Below, piece after piece: positions 62,346 to 64,000 of a DNA stretch of 64,000 nucleotides. Source of the stretch: Vulcanimicrobiota bacterium (lineage in GTDB: Bacteria; Vulcanimicrobiota; Vulcanimicrobiia; Vulcanimicrobiales; Vulcanimicrobiaceae). Made by a program: the position numbers and the translations under genes. The notes beneath the pieces were generated by a model. The model ran no database searches, had not been told where the DNA came from, and saw nothing but the letters and a program-made list of their open reading frames with translations. Where the stretch lies: contig PLJL01000004.1 of the NCBI GenBank assembly GCA_003140215.1, forward strand, positions 1,004,661 to 1,068,660, read 5' to 3'. Numbering within the stretch: position 1 is the stretch's first letter; every line of letters begins with the position of its first letter.

Positions 62346-64000
62346 GCCCGCGCCTCCATGAGATCGTCCACCGTCATCCCGGCGGGGATCATCGGCCACA
62401 CGTTCTCGGTGGGATGGCACGCGCAGTGCAGCAGCGCCGGACCGCGGGCGGCGACGAAGCGGGCGATGACGTCGTCGGCGCCGGCCGGCGCGTCGATCGC
62501 GAACGCCTCGATCCCGTAGGCACGTGCGATCGCGACGAAGTCGGGGTTGTCGGCCAAGTTCGTCGCCGAGTAGCGCTCGGAGAAGAAGAGCTCTTGCCAC
62601 TGGCGGACCATCCCGAGATTCTGATTGTCGATCAGCACGATCTTGACCGGGATCTTGTAGCGCCGCAACGTCGCGAGCTCGGGCAAGCACATCTGAAAAC
62701 CGCCGTCGCCGACGATCGCGAACACCGGCACCGTGGGGTTCGCGTACGCCGCGCCGACCGCCGCCGGGAAGCCGAAGCCCATCGCGCCCAGTCCCGCCGA
62801 GGTCGCGTACTTGCGCGGGTGCGCCGGACGCGCCCGCTGCGCCGCCCACATCTGGTGCTGTCCGACGTCGGTGGTCACGATCGCGTCGCCGGGCAGCGCG
62901 GCGAAGACGCGGTCGAGCACGTCGGTCGCCGACAACACGTCGTCCGCGACCCGGTCGCTGGGCAGCGGCCCACCCAGCAGCCGTGCTTCGGCGGCCCAGT
63001 CGTCGAAGCGCGGGACGTGGCCGCGCGCGAGCTCGTTGACGAGCGCGCGCAGCGTCTCACCGAGATCGCCGTGCAGGGCGACGTTGGCGGTGATGATCTT
63101 GTTGAACTCCGTCGCGTCGATGTCGGCATGGATGACGGTCGCTTCGCGGGCGAAGCGATCGGGCTTGCCGGTCACGCGGTCGTCGAAGCGCATCCCCAGA
63201 GCCAGGATCACATCGGCCCGTTGCACCGCTTTGTTGGCGGCCTTGAGCCCGTGCATGCCGAGCATGCCCAGATACGCCGCGTCGCCCGATGCGGCCGCGC
63301 CGAGCGCGTTGATCGTCGCCGCATGCGGCAGCCCGAGCATCGCGACGAACATGCGGTAGAGATCGACCGCGCCGGCGCGTACCCCGCCGCCGACGATCGC
63401 GACGGGCCGTCGCGCGGAACGAATCCGCGCGACGGCGTCACGGACCGCGGCATCGGAAACACGCGGTCCGTCACCGATCCGTCCCGGCGGCTTCTCCGGA
63501 ACGGCGGTGACGTCGGTCTGGGCCTTGAGGACGTCGTTGGGGATGTCGACGAGCACGGGTCCGGGACGGCCCCGGCGTGCCAGCGCGAACGCTTCGGCCA
63601 GCGTCTCGGCGATGCTGTCGACGTCGCTGACGAGCATGTTGCGCTTGGTAACCGCCTGCGTGATCGCGCAGACGTCGGCTTCTTGAAACCCGTCGGTCCC
63701 CATGAGCTCGCGGCGCACCTGTCCGGTGATCGCCACCACCGGAACGCTGTCCATCATCGCGTCGAGCAAGCCGGTGACCAAGTTCGTGGCTCCCGGACCG
63801 GAGGTCGCGCAGCACACGCCGACGCGACCCGAGGTGCGCGCGTAGCCGCTCGCGGCAAACGCGGCCGCGGCTTCGTGGCGTACGAGCACGTGCCGCACCG
63901 GATGCCCGAAGAGGGCATCGTACAACGGCATGATCGCGCCGCCCGGATAGCCGAAGACCGTGTCGACGCCCTCGCGTTCGAGTGCCGCGAGAACGGCCTG
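62342..64000 (-). CDS. ilvB: acetolactate synthase large subunit, 5' end outside the window
   Basis: The frame enters at base 64000 and 552 residues are visible. The ThDP-binding enzyme features are VFGYPGGAIMPLYDAL at the start, the catalytic Glu in RHEAAAAFAASGYART, FQEADVCAITQAVTKRN, and the ThDP motif IVGDGGFQMCLPELATL...IKIVLIDNQNLG (cut: VGDGGFQMCLPELATL, VLIDNQNLGMVRQWQ). It makes acetolactate from pyruvate. Probably only about 5-20 residues are missing. The operon promoter and any leader would lie beyond 64000. Confidence 0.95.
   Translation of the reverse strand, partial: QAVLAALEREGVDTVFGYPGGAIMPLYDALFGHPVRHVLVRHEAAAAFAASGYARTSGRVGVCCATSGPGATNLVTGLLDAMMDSVPVVAITGQVRRELMGTDGFQEADVCAITQAVTKRNMLVSDVDSIAETLAEAFALARRGRPGPVLVDIPNDVLKAQTDVTAVPEKPPGRIGDGPRVSDAAVRDAVARIRSARRPVAIVGGGVRAGAVDLYRMFVAMLGLPHAATINALGAAASGDAAYLGMLGMHGLKAANKAVQRADVILALGMRFDDRVTGKPDRFAREATVIHADIDATEFNKIITANVALHGDLGETLRALVNELARGHVPRFDDWAAEARLLGGPLPSDRVADDVLSATDVLDRVFAALPGDAIVTTDVGQHQMWAAQRARPAHPRKYATSAGLGAMGFGFPAAVGAAYANPTVPVFAIVGDGGFQMCLPELATLRRYKIPVKIVLIDNQNLGMVRQWQELFFSERYSATNLADNPDFVAIARAYGIEAFAIDAPAGADDVIARFVAARGPALLHCACHPTENVWPMIPAGMTVDDLMEARA

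Overview
This window is a 64 kb piece of a very GC-rich bacterial chromosome, densely packed with genes on both strands. It holds no tRNA, rRNA, CRISPR array, prophage or insertion sequence that I can see. An outer-membrane porin ending in phenylalanine (19704-21251), lipoproteins and several secreted proteins point to a diderm cell. The rpsR-rplI-lonC-dnaB cluster, the two FAD-dependent oxidoreductases with an S-layer-homology-like tail and the many leaderless promoters would fit an uncultured lineage such as Candidatus Eremiobacterota (WPS-2). That placement is a guess from gene content and style, not a measured result.

Layout. 1-6 kb: end of an ECF sigma factor, a secreted protein, a small zincin, then a minus-strand signalling operon (response regulator, a 62-residue DHp-like protein, two paralogous sensor kinases). 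6-12 kb: a large STAND/BTAD regulator, a divergent HxlR-MATE efflux pair, small unknowns. 12-17 kb: an amino-acid ABC transporter operon ending in an FAD oxidoreductase. 17-24 kb: a DNA-alkylation-repair module (small membrane protein, ECF sigma factor, MGMT fused to an Ada zinc domain), an ornithine cyclodeaminase-like gene, porin, thymidine kinase, two SDRs, PPK2. 25-30.6 kb: rpsR, rplI, lonC, dnaB interrupted by a mini-intein, a VOC protein and a glutamine amidotransferase. 30.6-45.4 kb: a GGDEF-EAL protein with its LuxR-type partner, a DUF4382 lipoprotein, YeiH, gamma-carbonic anhydrase-like protein, phosphoesterase, beta-propeller, second FAD oxidoreductase, zinc alcohol dehydrogenase and a hipBA-like toxin-antitoxin pair. 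45.5-50.5 kb: methionine and homoserine genes (metY, metX, alpha/beta hydrolase; hom). 50.6-57.4 kb: diguanylate cyclase, trpS, unknowns, a DMFase-like protein and a lipoprotein. 57.5-64 kb: a branched-chain amino-acid operon ilvB-ilvM-leuA-leuC-leuD-leuB with overlapping genes, cut by the window end.

The most interesting signal is regulatory. Both the metY operon and hom are preceded by a short leader ORF, rich in Met/Cys (45564-45638) or Thr/Ile (49179-49259) codons, followed by an intrinsic terminator. In each, a stretch at the end of the leader ORF is complementary to the 5' arm of the terminator. This is the four-segment layout of classical ribosome-mediated attenuation. The two leaders share an EGR-coding antiterminator segment and nearly identical promoters whose -10 element lies 8-9 nt before the leader ATG. 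Methionine control by such a leader is, to my knowledge, rare. More broadly, at least six other genes or short ORFs here have a -10-like hexamer 6-7 nt before the start codon, which implies leaderless mRNAs. Two of these appear to be 11-codon leaderless upstream ORFs whose stop codon overlaps the start of the next gene.
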